Below, in pieces: positions 36,058 to 48,927 of a stretch of 64,000 nucleotides of DNA; position 1 is the first letter of the stretch; each line of letters starts with the position of its first letter. Source of the stretch: Impatiens glandulifera (lineage: Eukaryota; Streptophyta; Magnoliopsida; Ericales; Balsaminaceae). Both the position numbers and the translations under genes were made by a program. The stretch is taken from assembly GCF_907164915.1 (NCBI RefSeq), contig NC_061867.1:55613771-55677770 (forward strand), given 5' to 3'. The notes beneath the pieces are model-generated. The model made no database searches and was not told the origin of the DNA. It worked only from the letters and a program-made list of their open reading frames with translations.

Positions 36058-36432
36058 AGAAGCATATATCATGTAAACACACTTAATCATTTAACTAGGT
36101 ACATAATTTGGCATGACGGGCTCAAACTTAGGATCTTAGGGAAGATGAGAGTATCCACCTCTTGTTTCCATTAAGTTAGAAGAGGGGATGCAAATGAAAC
36201 TGCGAGTTAAGTACATAGCTCGTAAACACACTTAACCATTTAATCAGACACAAAACTTACCGCGTAACGAGTTCGAACCCAAGACTTTTTGGAGTCTTGG
36301 AAATATCTAAATCTTGTTGTCCCTAAGGGATAATGACATTGTTTATTAATAACCACTTTGATATAATTGAGATTAAAAGTATGGATTTAACAATTAAATT
36401 CTTTAAACTTAATTATTTAGTGTTAAAAAGAT
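36058..36432. other. Unassigned spacer with an internal direct repeat
   Basis: The phrase GTAAACACACTTAA(T/C)CATTTAA occurs twice (near 36073 and 36213), each followed by a related GACNNNNAACTT segment, suggesting an old tandem duplication of about 140 bp. No gene is seen. Confidence 0.4.
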
Positions 36433-36647
36433 GGGCAAATTACCTGACGACTCTCTAATTATTTCGATCGCTCACTTTTAGTCCTTAAATTAATTTTTGA
36501 AACAAATCGCCCATTCAACTTTTAGAAATTCAACTTTTAGAAAGGTCACCAATGGCCCTTCCGTTAATTTTTTGGTTATTAAGCTTAAAATATTTTTTAT
36601 TATATATTATTTTTAATCATTATTTTTTATATTTATATATAATTATT

Positions 36648-36680
<33 letters not shown>

Positions 36681-37244
36681 TTATCATTAATTTTTATATT
36701 TATATAATTATTAAATCTCTTTATATATATATTATTTATTTTTATCCATACATATCTATCTTATCATTTCTCCAGGGAAGAGGAAGAAAAAAACGACGAT
36801 TTCGACTGTGGTTACGAAGTGAGTTATGATTGAGTGGAGATTTCACGCGTTGTCCAACACAGAATTGGGGATATATATGCATAGATAAAAATAAATAATA
36901 TATATATATATATATATATATATTATCTATATATATAATTTTTAATAATTATATCAATATAAAAATTAATGATAAAATATATAAAATATATATATATATA
37001 AAATAAACGATTTAATAATTATATATATAAATAAACGATTTAATAATTATATATATAAATATAAAAAATAATGATTAAAGATAATATATAAAAAATTATA
37101 TTTTAAGTCTAAACCGTTATGTTTAACCAAAAAGTTAACGGAAGGGTCATTGGTGACCTTTCTAAAAGTTGAAAGGGCGATTTGTTTAAAAAATTAATTT
37201 GAGGGTCAAAAGTGAGCGATCTTACTCCGCCCAAGTAATTTGTC
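36433..37244. mobile_element. Foldback element with long inverted repeats
   Basis: About 810 bp. The left arm (36433-36590) reads GGGCAAATTACCTGACGACT...CGCTCACTTTTAG...AAAGGTCACCAATGGCCCTT. Its inverse complement forms the right arm (about 37090-37244). The arms are some 150 bp, imperfect, with an additional short duplication AATTCAACTTTTAGAAA in the left arm. The centre is AT-rich with (AT)n runs at 36657-36680 and 36898-36922 and a small GC-richer island (36775-36870). There is no transposase. The long arms suggest a Mutator-like or foldback MITE; no target duplication could be fixed. Confidence 0.75.
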
Positions 37245-38616
37245 TTTTTTTTATTATTATTTAATAAAGTGATAATTATAAATTTGATTTAATATTAATA
37301 TATACAAATCATAAAATTATTCTAATAAATTAATATTCATTCAAAAAACTGAGTTTATTATTTTTTATTTTTCTTTAAAAATATTAGATTGAAATGAGAG
37401 ATTTGTGACAATAATTTAATTTAATAGTTCACACAAAAATCACAATTAAAAAAATATTATTAAATCTTTTTAAGAAAATAAAATAACACATGATTAATTA
37501 ACCATTTCAATTATAATTAATTAATTATTTATTTAAACCAACTCCAATTATAATTTTATCTAACCAAACATACCCATATTCCTTTGAATTTGATTAAATA
37601 TTTATATAAAAAAGTTGGAAGGACTTGTTTGGAATGCAATCTCATACTTTCAATGTGAAGGCAGTAACTATCTCATTAATCACGTTTAAACTTTAAACAA
37701 CCAGACGGGCATGAATGGTAAAAAAATATTTCTTTTTTCGTTATTTTATTTGGTTAATTAATGGACTTTACTCTCTTAATTAATTTCTATATATATCCCC
37801 AATTCACATAATTAGCCAGGCTGTTTATAATAATCTTCATAAGAAAGATACAAAATAATTAATTTTTAATTATAACAATACACATATTTTTATATCAAAT
37901 ATTTTTTTACAAGTTAAATTGAAAGAAATAACATTTTAAATTTTAATTTAAAAATAATATAGTTTCTCTACATATATTTGAACAAATTTAATTTTCATTT
38001 TGTGTAGTTTGATTTTACACAAATTTAAAGAGAATTAATCTTATATAAATAAATATAAGAATGGTCGTATACCAAAGTTCTTGGTTCAAACGAAAATGAA
38101 GATGTTCAAAATTTATTTTAAAATGAAATGGATTATTGACATGTGAACATCATATTATGAAACGACAAGATAAGATGACCAGATTTAAAATACCTTCATT
38201 TTCGATTTAATATATATCATATGGGCCTTTTGTATTGGATTAGACGATTTTGTTTACATTGACTCATTTGAATGTTGTTTCTAATTATTATTTCCAATAA
38301 GATAACGAAACCATTATCAAGAAATCGAGGTCCTTAGTTAAAAGTTATTAACCACTGTTTATGTTACTCTAGTAAGTGGTCAAATTATATTCAACATGTT
38401 TTTTTTAATAAAAGAAAAAACAAACAAATCCCATCAATAAAATGATAATAATTAGAAAAAACATAAAATATTGCATTGTTTACAAAACTGGCAGAGTCAA
38501 AACCAGTTAATACAATAATAAAACACAAAACATAACAAACAATAAAATTACAAAAATAAAAACCAAACAGTACTTTATTAAAAAGACTCTTCAAACATTA
38601 TTTTTTTTCCAACCAC
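37245..38616. other. AT-rich spacer
   Basis: No reading frame, repeat or element end was recognised. Its right part is the 3' flank of the minus-strand gene G1. Confidence 0.5.
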
Positions 38617-39356
38617 TCAGCCACTTCCGACTAATCCACTGCCTGAGCCGCCGGCGCCTCCATCGCCACCGCCACCGCCACCGCCTCCACCTCCTCCACC
38701 GCCTCCTCCACGACGGCGGTCAACACATCTAGGGTTGACTCCAGCTGACATCATATTCTTCTTAGTTAGTTTTCTTGGAATAGGTGGGAGATGTTTTAAT
38801 TCATCCTTGAATATTTTATCTGTAAAATTTCAAAAAAAAAGTTGAAAATTATTTTTTATACATACAATTTATTTATTTAAATAAAAATCACCTTCAGATA
38901 TCATTGGCAATGAGGGCCTGTTTGAATGAGGCCGCGGTGGAGTTGGATCATTGAGAGTAAGCTCTTCTAGCTTTGGGAATTCGATTGTATCTTTTTTGTC
39001 ATTTTTGTCTTCGTTAACTGTTTTCCGGCGGCGGTACTGGTGACCGCCACAAATGCTGCAGACAAATGCGTAGGGAGATCTAGATCTCGACGAATCTATC
39101 AATTTAAAAAAACAAAATTAAGACATAGTTAAGTTGTGACATAATTTTATTAGAAGTTATTTAAGATATAGATCTCGAAATTAGACTAGGAATAGAGTTC
39201 ATTTTTGTGACATCATTTTATTATAAGTTATTTAAAATTAAAATCACCTGCAAAATTCATCTGGCATACACGATGAAACGCAAATGCAGCTGGCCTACCG
39301 CCATCGTTTTCGTTCATGAAGAAACTGGGATTTTTGTTAGCGAAGTTATCAGACAT
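38617..39356 (-). CDS. G1: ZF-HD-derived protein that lacks the homeodomain
   Basis: Three exons on the minus strand: 39356-39248, 39095-38892 and 38819-38617, with both introns in phase 1 and GT-AG sites, giving 171 residues. Exon 1 has FHRVCQMNFAG, corresponding to the first Cys block of the ZF-HD dimerisation finger. Exon 2 has FVCSICGGHQYRRRKTV, corresponding to the second half, with the second Cys of the usual GCH changed to Gly and the later His replaced. A block KLEELTLND follows and is conserved in the paralogues. Exon 3 reads FKDELKHLPPIPRKLTKKN, then SAGVNPRC and a run of 15 Gly, ending GSGSGLVGSG. The homologous G3 gene has a homeodomain before the equivalent GVNP...Gly tail, so G1 has lost it. 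It is probably a nuclear protein that can only dimerise, if it folds at all. Expression is unproven. Confidence 0.75.
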
Positions 39357-39433
39357 GGTGGAGACGAGTTTCGAGTTTCGATTAGATGGTTTTTTAGAGG
39401 TGTGAATTGTGATTTTTTTTATTAGTAGAGAAT

Positions 39434-39444
39434 TATATATATAG
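39434..39444 (-). promoter_or_regulatory. Probable TATA box of G1
   Basis: On the minus strand CTCTATATATATAATTCTCT lies about 78 bp before the G1 start codon. G2 has the same CTCTATATATA...TTCTCTA arrangement at a similar distance, which supports it being functional. Confidence 0.6.
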
Positions 39445-39476
39445 AGGCATGTGTAGTTGAAATGACGTGGTCTTAT

Positions 39477-39494
39477 CAAGGGGATGAAACCGTT
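39477..39494 (-). promoter_or_regulatory. Conserved upstream box of G1
   Basis: Minus-strand AACGGTTTCATCCCCTTG, about 120 bp before the start codon, recurs with one change upstream of G2 (51045-51062) in otherwise poorly matching DNA. It contains AACGG, the core of the plant mitosis-specific activator element bound by MYB3R factors. The binding role is inference. Confidence 0.5.
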
Positions 39495-39639
39495 GCCTAT
39501 TTTTTTTAGAGACAAAAAAACAAACCATGTGTATTAATGTTACATTGAGTGTAAAAAAAATAATAATTAAAATAATAAATATAAAGTTGTAAAAGTTGCT
39601 TTTATTTCTCCTTTTTATTGAAAAGTTATTGACTTTCAT

Positions 39640-40394
39640 TTTATTTATTTATAATATGCATTGAGATTTGGTACATGTGATATTTTTCCGTAAAAACATT
39701 GGTCAAAAATTAATATTTTATTTATATTTTACCAAAAACATGTTTCATTTAATTCAATAATATCTTTTATACCAAATAAAAATAAAATAATTATTACTTT
39801 TTACTTTGTTTAGTAAATTGTGATAAATACAAATCAGATTGTAACATTAAATTTTAATAGAAATAAATACATATCAACTTTGTTGATTTCTTAATGGAAC
39901 CTTCTAATTAAATATGAATCTAATTAATAAAATAAAATTATTTGGAGAAATTAGAAGGGTTTGATTAACTAATTATTATAGGTTTATATTTTATAAATAT
40001 TAAATGTAATAGATATTAATTTCATTATTGTAAGTAGATTCAAACACGCCCCAAACTAGTAATTAATATTTAATGAAAAAAAATCTGTATTTTCATTTAA
40101 AAAAGCTTATAATTTATAATATATTTTTTAATTTATTTACAGGTGGAAAATAATCACAAACTTTTAAATTTATCTTTGATTAATTTTAATTTCAAAATGT
40201 AATCTCATCTTAGATACACAAAATTTGTACTAAGATTTTGTGAATTTGGAATATTTTAATCATTTATCTAAATGAGTAGTAATTAAGGTAATTACAACAA
40301 TATAACACATTAATGGTGTTTTTTAAAAGATTTTGTAAATTTATATAAATTTGTATATTAATATATTCTTATTATATTTTGACTAACATATGAA

Positions 40395-40443
<49 letters not shown>

Positions 40444-40471
40444 AATTGAACTACAAAAATGTAATACAAAA
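39640..40471. other. AT-rich spacer with (AT)n
   Basis: Contains a (TA)n microsatellite at about 40399-40441; nothing else seen. Confidence 0.55.
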
Positions 40472-40857
40472 TATATTTTACAATTGTTTATTTTAATAAA
40501 ATAGGTCTTTAATTAAAATAAAAAATGTATCCACTAGTAAAATATAAACATGCAAACAAGTGATTATCTATATTTCCTAATAAATTTAATTAGAGACAAG
40601 TTTATATAAATTGAAATAAATTGTCTATTTTTAGTGATCAAGAATTAGAGTAATTTAAAAAGTTTATATTTTACAATTGTTTATTTTAATAAAATAGGTC
40701 TTTAATTAAAATAAAAAATGTATCCACTAGTAAAATATAAACACGCAAACAAGTGATTATCTATATTTCCTAATTAATTTAATTAGAGACAAGTTTATAT
40801 AAATTGAAATAAATTGTCTATTTTTAGTGATCAAGAATTAGAGTAATTTAAAAAGAG
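40472..40857. repeat. 193-bp tandem duplication
   Basis: Two nearly identical copies, 40472-40664 and 40665-40857, each beginning TATATTTTACAATTGTTTAT and ending in AGTAATTTAAAAAG. Only a couple of differences are visible (ACATGCAAAC versus ACACGCAAAC), so the event is recent. Confidence 0.92.
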
Positions 40858-41269
40858 GCTAAATATTTCATCTTCAATTTCCTAAAAAATACAAATTCAC
40901 TAGAAATAATGTTCTAGCAATATTTTGATGCTAGACTTATTTCATGATAAACTAATTATCAACAAAAGTTTTGAAATGGAATATATCGATCCCTAATAAT
41001 ATTGATTGATGAGTTGAAAAAAATAATTTATTGACAATCCAATTGAAACATTCTAGTTAAATAATGGCCAACAAAGAGGGAGAAGCTTATAGGCTATGCT
41101 TAAATTCATCTTTATCATTGAAAAACAATTATACTATTGATTTGCTAAAAACAATTAACCTAGATATATATTGTAATTTTTTATAAAAACAAAATATTTA
41201 CTTCTTTGTCGCCACTCTAATCAATAAAACAAATGATTTGTTTGTAAAAAAACAAACCGCGAAACCATT

Positions 41270-42012
41270 GCACATGTTAACATATTTTCAATTAGATAAA
41301 AAAAAAATACATTTTTATCGTATTCGAACTTAAACTTGGTAACATATTTTCAATTAGGTAGTAAAAAGTTCATTTTTATCACACGTTTTACTTAAATTTT
41401 AACATATTTTCAATTAGGTAATAAAAAGTACATTTTTATCGTATTCGAATGACCATATTTTACTTAATTTTGTTAACATTATTTCAAATATATTTTTATC
41501 GTATTCGAAGAAGTACGATTGATTTAAACTTGTTAACACAATTATATTATTGTCGTATTCAAATAAGCATGGGTTACTTACCTGTTAACATGTTTTCAGT
41601 CAGGTAACAAACTATACATTTTTTTTGAATTCGAAGAAATAAGTTTGACTTAATCTAGTTAACATGTTTACAATTAGGTTATAAAATATATGTTTTTATC
41701 TTATTAGAAGAAACACGTATTATTTAAATTTGTTAACATATTTTCGATAATAAAATGCACAATTTTAGTATTTAAAGAAACAAGTTAGTTAAACTTGTTA
41801 AATGTTTTAATTAGCCAATAAAAATTATATTTTAATAATATTTAAAAAAATCAAGTTTTACTTAAATTTATTAACATGTTTCAATTAGATAATAAAAATA
41901 TATTTTATCGTATTCGAAGAAACACATGATTTAATTAGGTTACAAAAAGAGAGTATATTTTGATCATATTCGAAGAAACACGTTTACTTCTTAACAATTT
42001 ATCGTATATGAA
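41270..42012. repeat. Minisatellite array 1 (about 70-bp unit)
   Basis: Roughly ten degenerate units with the core TTAACATGTTTTCAATTAGG, then TAATAAAAAGTACATTTTTA and TCGTATTCGAAGAAACACG, and a TTTACTTAAACTTG link to the next unit. The same unit forms arrays at 51415-52690, 55980-56165 and 59641-60012. The array is about 1.9 kb upstream of G1 on the gene's own strand. Confidence 0.85.
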
Positions 42013-42299
42013 GAAGCGACAAAAAAATCTTGTAAAATTTTAAAAATTTATTATTTTGCATGATAGTGTCCACAAATAAGCATACTAGTTTTAAAATACG
42101 TGGTCCAATCTGATCACGAAACGATTGAATGGGCAGTCCGACTTTTGACTTCAATGCAACTATTTTTAAACCGAAATGTCACAAATTATTCTAATTTCAC
42201 GCTATTCTTTGATGTCAAAATTTTCACATTAAGACTGTATCTATTATATCTACTTCTCTTCGATATATTTGACGACTTCGACACAAATCTACATTTCCC

Positions 42300-45200
42300 G
42301 CATCAAGACTGAATCTGTTTCCATTTCGTTTGATCGGATATATTTTCACTTTAGAGGATTGCAAGAATTAACTCTGTCAACAAGCTTAGTACTATGTTTT
42401 CCTCGTAGTTTTGAATATCGATAGTGGTGGTTATGTCCTTGTAAAGTTATGTGTGTTCTATAATATATGCTTCCTTCTGAGTTTCTCTTCTTAACCTAAA
42501 TCAAAATATGCTTTGATAATCAAAGTGGATTCATTTACCCATCTATTCACAACTTTAATTTCTCGTTTGTCATAGTTTTCGTCAGCATATAAGCTGGATT
42601 CTCACTCCTGGGAATTTTCTGATCAATAGCTAACACTCCATCTTCTAAAATTAATCGGATGAAATGATAACGACTTGTATATGCTTCTTAATTCCATGAT
42701 AAACAAGATTCTTTGCCAAATGAATGACACTCTAACTGTCGCATCGCAACACACTTCCCTCACAGTCTTGACTTAATTCTCACAAAAAGGGTTGTAACGA
42801 CAACAACATAGTTTGCTTCACAACTAGAAAGAGCAACAATCTTCTACAATTTTGAAACACAACAAATTGCAGTAACTCCCAAAGTATAAATGTACCATGT
42901 TGTGCTCTTCCTACTATCAACATCACCACCATTGTAACCATCAACATATCCTTCCAAACCATATTAGACTTTCGAAAACACAATGCGAGACCCATAATTC
43001 CTCTTAAGTATCGTAGTATCCACTTTACTACTTCTCAATGTTGTCTATCCGGGTTATTCATGAATCTGCTAACAACTTCCAATACATGTGTTATGTCTGG
43101 TCTTGTGCAAACCATTGCATACATAATACAACCAATGTAAGAGACATACGAAACAGTGACCATGTAATTTTTCTCCTCCTCTGTTGAAGGCGACTGATCT
43201 TTAGATAGTCTGAAATGACTAGCTAAGGGTGTAGTAATTGGTTTTGCATCATACAAGTTGAATCTGCTAAGAACTTTCTTCACATATTCTTCGTGTGAAA
43301 GCTTGAGAGCTTCTTTATCCCTAAAAATTCTCATCCAATGATTTATTTTGCAACACCCAAATCCTTCATTACAAACTTCTTAGACAACTATTTCTTTAAA
43401 TTGTTAATCTCATACAAGTTTGCTCCAACAATCAACATGTCATTAACGTAGATGAACAGAATAATTTACGATTTATCAAAACTCTTAATATAGCAGGAAT
43501 GATCAACTTCACACCTTAAAAAATTGTTACTTTTCATAAAGCTATCAAACTTCTTGTACCATTACCTTGTAGCCTTTTTAAAATCATACATACTCTTTAG
43601 AAGCTTACACATAAGCTCATATTTTCCTTTGATTTCAAATCATTGTGGTTGTTGCATATAAATCTTTTCATCCAAATCACCATGAAGAAAAATAGTTTTG
43701 ACATCCATTTGTTGAAGATGAAGGTCTTCTTTCACAACCAAACTCAAAATAGTTATGATTGTCATCAATTTGACTACTGGAGAGAATATCTCGGTGTAGT
43801 CAATACCTTCTTTCTGTTGAAATCCTTTCACAACCAACTTGTCTTGTACATCATGATTTTATCATGTTCTTCTTTAATCTTGAAGATCCATTTGTTATGA
43901 AGCGCTTTCTTTCCCTTTGATAGCTCAATGAGCTCCCAAGTCAGATTCGACGTCAAATAGTCTATCTCATCTTTCATCACTGATTCTCACTTAATCGATT
44001 CATCAGATTGTATTGCTTCCTCATAACATTTAGATTCACCTCTTTCTGTCAACAATATATAGTTCGGAGATGGAGACCATCTCTCGACTGATTTTCTATT
44101 TCTTGACGACCTCTCAACTATATAACCATTATTTGCTGATTTGCCTCTAGGGCCACGTTCTCAACGATTTTATCTTCAACAACACATTGGTCTTCTTCGA
44201 TAGTCGGTATATATTTAGTAAAAAAATCTCTCAAATCGACTATACCAGTCTCTTTCAATTTGGAATCACCATGTGATGTCTTCCTAACACAATCTTTGTA
44301 GAGAACCTGTTCATTGAAGATAACATTTCTGCTACAAATGATCTTCCGATTTTTATTATCTCAGAAACGATAATCAAACTCGGTATCACCATAACCAATA
44401 AAAAACATTTATTAGACTTTGGATCAAGCTTGCTCCTATCACATTCATTAATATGAACATATAATAAACAACCAAACACTTTTAAATAATTTTTTTTTAC
44501 ATTTTTATTGTTCCAGGCTTCTTTAAGAATTCTGAATTCAAGAGAAATAGAGGGTCATCGGTTTATCAAGTAGACAGTAGTGTTGATAGCTTATACCTAG
44601 AATGTTTTAGGTAGATCATCATGCTATCTCATGCTTCTAGCACACTCGTTCAATGTTCAATTCATCCGTTCATCTACTCCATTCTTTTGAGGTTTTCAGG
44701 GAACAATCTTCACCATACTGATTCCATTCACATCACAATACTCTTTGAAATTTTAATTGATATATTCACCTCCGTTTTCGGATCTCAAACACTTAACCTT
44801 ATGTTCTGTTTCTTTTTCAACCAAAGCCTCTTCCACTTTTGAGACTTCAGACTTGTGCATCATAAAGTAAACCCATATTTTTCTTGTCGAATCATCTATA
44901 AAAGTCATATAGTAGTATGATCCGCCAATAGAAGAAACATGTGTAGGTCCCCACAAATCAATGTGTACCAACTTTAGCATTTCTTTCTTGAGCTCCTTCC
45001 CAATATTTAAGAAACTCACCCATTTCTATTTTCCAAGAATACAGTTTTCGCATAACTGATGTTCAACAGACTCCAGTTCTGGAATCTGACTATTCTTCAA
45101 AAGATTTTTCATCCATTTTTTAATCATATGGACCAACCTACAATTCCATAGCTGAATGTTCTTTAAGTCATCAACTACATCAACAACAGTTTCCCTAGAA

Positions 45201-46430
45201 GTTGAATTCGTGTATAACGTTTCAGTTTTGTGACCTCGAGCAACGACTATTGCTTCTTTAGTCACCTTCCACGCACCATTTCCATAACTGAAATTATGAC
45301 TTTCTTCATCAAATTGTAACGTAAATCAGATTGCGCATTAAATCTAGAATGTGTCTCACCTTATTAATCTTCCAAACAAAACTGTTTTCCATCTTCAATT
45401 TGATATCCCTCATGCCAACAATATCCAATGGCTCACCATTGTGAGATAAACTTTCCTACAATTGCCAACCACATAATTCTCCATTCATTCTTTGTGGGAA
45501 GTGGCGTGGAAAAACGCTCCTAAATTCAAAACTCATGAATCTATAGAGCTATCAATAGACAAAAGCAACGCATCAGTGATAGTTTCTGTAACTGCGTTGC
45601 CTGCATTATTTTTATCATCACTGTTTCTCTTCTGTACTTTGTAGTTCCTCTTCAAGTGATCATACTAACCACAATTTCAGCAACCAAATGTCCGCCCAGA
45701 CTTAGATTGACTCTTCCTATTCCTTGACATAGATCCACTCTTACCTCGGTTGAAATTTTTATCATTACCTCTGCCCCTATTTTCAACATTCGTAGAAAAA
45801 CCTGTGAACATTTCACCAGAATCAATTTTACAAACCTCTTCAGCAAGAATTCGATCTCTAACTTAAATAAATTTCAATTTAGAAGTTCTAACAGAGTTAC
45901 TAGTTGCTTCCCTCATAGGTTCCCAACTATTTGATAGAGATGCTAACAAAGTCAGGGCACTAACTTCGTCCTCCAAATCAATCTCAAGAGATAGCAGTTG
46001 ATTCACAATTGTATTGAATTCGTTCAAATGAGTAGTGACAGAAGTATACCATCAACCATTCTTAACTAAAAAAGTATCTTCATTAAATGTACATTTTTGT
46101 TAGCAGATGATTTCTTATACATATCAGAAAGAATTTTCACCAGACCCATGGTGGTCTTCTCATTTGCTACATTGTGAGCAACTGTCTTGGCTAGCGTCAA
46201 TTGGACAACTTCCTAAACTTGTATATCAAGGAGTTTCCATTCAGCTTCATCATTCTCTAGTTTCTCACTCAAAGGAACATGAAACTTCTTTCCATAGAGA
46301 TAATTCTAATTCTGCATCCTCTAGAAGGCATAATCTGTTCCATCAAATTTTCCAATCACGTGTGCTATACTATTCTCGTTACCAACGATTACAATGCTCC
46401 GATCTAGCCTAACAACTGTGATACTAGTTG
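42300..46430 (-). mobile_element. Decayed Ty1/copia retrotransposon on the minus strand
   Basis: Minus-strand order is copia-like. Gag fragments run from about 46430 to 45600 (TSNSVRTSKLKF, then a zinc knuckle region around 45690-45650 with NCG-YDHLKRNYK and an inserted stop). GAG-pre-integrase is at 45265-45026, and the integrase core at 45019-44753 (HIDLWGP, FIDDSTRKIWVYF, RSENGGEY). A linker (44479-44255) precedes reverse transcriptase at 43837-43640 (KGFQQKEGIDYTEIFSPVVK, DVKTIFLHGDLDEKIYM). RNase H lies from about 43334 to 42560 (VCTRPDITH, NPAYMLTKT). Stops and frameshifts are everywhere. The 5' LTR may be part of 46431-46700 but no matching 3' LTR was found. It interrupts a duplicated block whose two sides match 52.7-53.4 kb. 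Confidence 0.88.
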
Positions 46431-46700
46431 TTAGGATATGGATTTCCCAAATCTGACCTGTTTGAAACGATCTGTAAAAAAACAAGAAAGAAGAACACAA
46501 GAAGATACAGATTTATAGTAGTTTACTTAAATGAGCTACGTCCACTTCAGCTGCCACCCGATTTCGCCGTGAAGAAGGAATATAAAGTTTTTGACTCATA
46601 CTTTATCTCTCTAGAATTTTATCTTATAAATGTAAACTCTTAATAATAACATATTTATAGGTAAATATTTAGATAATAAACTTGAATAAATCTTGATCAG
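46431..46700 (-). repeat. Possible remnant 5' LTR of the minus-strand copia element
   Basis: Directly upstream of the gag reading, with TTGTTAGGATATGG at the element side. Without a second copy the LTR identity is only positional. Confidence 0.3.
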
Positions 46701-46707
46701 ACCCAAA

Positions 46708-47085
46708 CAGTGCCGACCCCGAGTTTTGGGATGCCCTAGCCCCAATAAAAAAAATTCATTTTTAGTTGTTTTCCAAACAGTGCCGACCCCGAGTTTTGGG
46801 ATGCCCTAGCCCCGATAAAAAAATTCATTTTTAGTTGTTTCCCTAGATTTAGTAATAAAAATTAATAAAAAAAATATTGTTTTTGGTGGGATTTGAACTC
46901 TTAACTTTCAAGTATGTATCTGGAACCACTATACTACAATATGATATGTTTAAAGATCATATATTTATCTATATATCATATATATTTATCTATATATAAA
47001 TTATATATTTTATTAAATGGGCTGCCGGGGAGTGGGTTGCCCTAGCCCCCGAGGGTTTGACGGGCTTACCCCAAGGCCGGCCCTG
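46708..47085. mobile_element. Non-autonomous hAT element with CAG(T/G)GCCG ends
   Basis: 378 bp, from CAGTGCCGACCCCGAG to the complement of CAGGGCCGGCCTTGGGG. It is flanked by perfect 8-bp duplications GACCCAAA (46700-46707 and 47086-47093). The first 69 bp (from about 46704) are duplicated in tandem at 46773-46841, so the left terminus is present twice. No coding capacity. Confidence 0.9.
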
Positions 47086-47379
47086 GACCCAAACCCAAAC
47101 CAAATAAAAATTCAATAAATTCTAATTAACTATTATAAAATTTATTATAAGTGTAGACTTAATAACTCAACATATTTGCGTAAACGATAAATCATACCGA
47201 AAAGAGTATAAGAAAAATTAATAAATAATATTTTAGTTTTATAATTTTTGATATGTTTTAATAAAAGTATTTTACTTGATAATTGAAAAAACGTTGCAAG
47301 TTAGAATTATAAAAAAGAAACATATCTAGTCTAAATAAATCATGTAATTTTGGATGAATTTCATAAAAGAGAAATTAAT

Positions 47380-47450
47380 ATATATATATATATTAATATA
47401 TATATATATTAATATATATATATATATAGATATATTAATATATATATATA

Positions 47451-47486
<36 letters not shown>

Positions 47487-47530
47487 TATAGATATAAATA
47501 TATATATATATATATATAAATATAGACATA
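47380..47530. repeat. Compound (TA)n microsatellite
   Basis: Runs of TATATA broken by TTAA and AGATA steps. On the minus strand it reads as an artificial Tyr-Ile peptide, which is not a gene. Confidence 0.9.
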
Positions 47531-48257
47531 GACATAGAAAAAAAATTAAATTTGTAATTTATTTTATTGTAAAGATATTATGAAACAAAGGTATAGGTCT
47601 AGTTTACGGATTTCTAATTAAGTGTCGAAAACATGTGTTATCTTAATTTAAACATTTGGTTTTATATAATATACTAATATAAGAAAATGTTAAATAAATA
47701 TTATTAAGAATAATAATTTTATCATATATAATAATTTTCTTTAATTTTTATTTTTAATTGGGAAGATATTAAGATGTTATATAATAAAGAAAGGCATAAG
47801 TTTTAAATTTAACGATTATTATTATCATAGAATTAGTAGTAGACAATATTAATTCTACTCCAAATTTGCAACCATATTCTTTAGAAAACATCTCAATTAT
47901 TAAGATTTAATTTAAAATAAAATGTATACTCCATTTAAAAGTATTTATAATTTATATTTTTTTATTCACATATAAATTTAGATAAAAAATAACTAATAAT
48001 ATAATGATTTATAAATATAATCTTATCATGGATTCACAAAATTTGTTACAACTTTTTATTTGGATTCGTCTTTTTTTTTTAGTATGGTAGTAAATGAACT
48101 ATAATTATTATTTTTTTAAATATATTTTTTTTGTGCCTTTTTCTAATAAATATAATTAAATTGTTAAAATTTAAATTGATTTTTTTTTTATTTTGTTTAA
48201 GTTGAGTTCCACGTTACAATATTTGTAATATCCGTAATATAATATATGGGTACATAC

Positions 48258-48368
<111 letters not shown>

Positions 48369-48927
48369 AAATAGATATGATTCAAAATATTATTATTATT
48401 ATTATTATTATTTTATTGGAGAACTTCAACTATCCTTATCTAACTAGATAAACTAGGGATGAATTTATTTTTTATTTTAATTACGGTAAAAATGTCTCTT
48501 AATTTTTAATTTTTTTAAATATAATTTATGATTTTTTATCTAATTATTAAAAAATGGTAAATATTCACTTGTTTTATTTAAAATTTTCTCGTTCGTTTTT
48601 TAAGCCTAACTTAAATTTTTTTCAAGTCCAACCCAATTCTAAATCCTGAATTCGTCCCTTCATGTGATCCGAGTTTATTCCCGAAAAATAGCTAGCCTAA
48701 TCCTTACAATAAATGACTATTTTTAAATTAGAACTGCTTATTAGAAATTGAATCTAACAAGTTTACAATTTTATTGTTGATCTATTAAATCATCTACAAT
48801 AAAATAAAATAAATACATGGGAATCCTATAATTAGTATATAAATCGTTAATGGTCTAATTATAATACTTATAATTAACTCTCCTTTAACTGTAATTTTAG
48901 TTTCACAAATTTCATTGAAAGAAGTTT

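Noticed and set aside
30578..36062. Target-site duplication for the copia element
   Set aside because: ATATT on the left and AGAAG on the right do not match, so none is claimed.
41270..42012. CRISPR-like regularly spaced repeats
   Set aside because: The units are contiguous degenerate tandem repeats with no unique spacers, in a plant nuclear genome.
42100..42312. Plus-strand open frame of 70 codons
   Set aside because: It lies in the 3' flank of the minus-strand copia relic and has no supporting feature.
47326..47535. Minus-strand open frame of alternating Ile and Tyr
   Set aside because: It is the translation of a (TA)n microsatellite; no gene signals.
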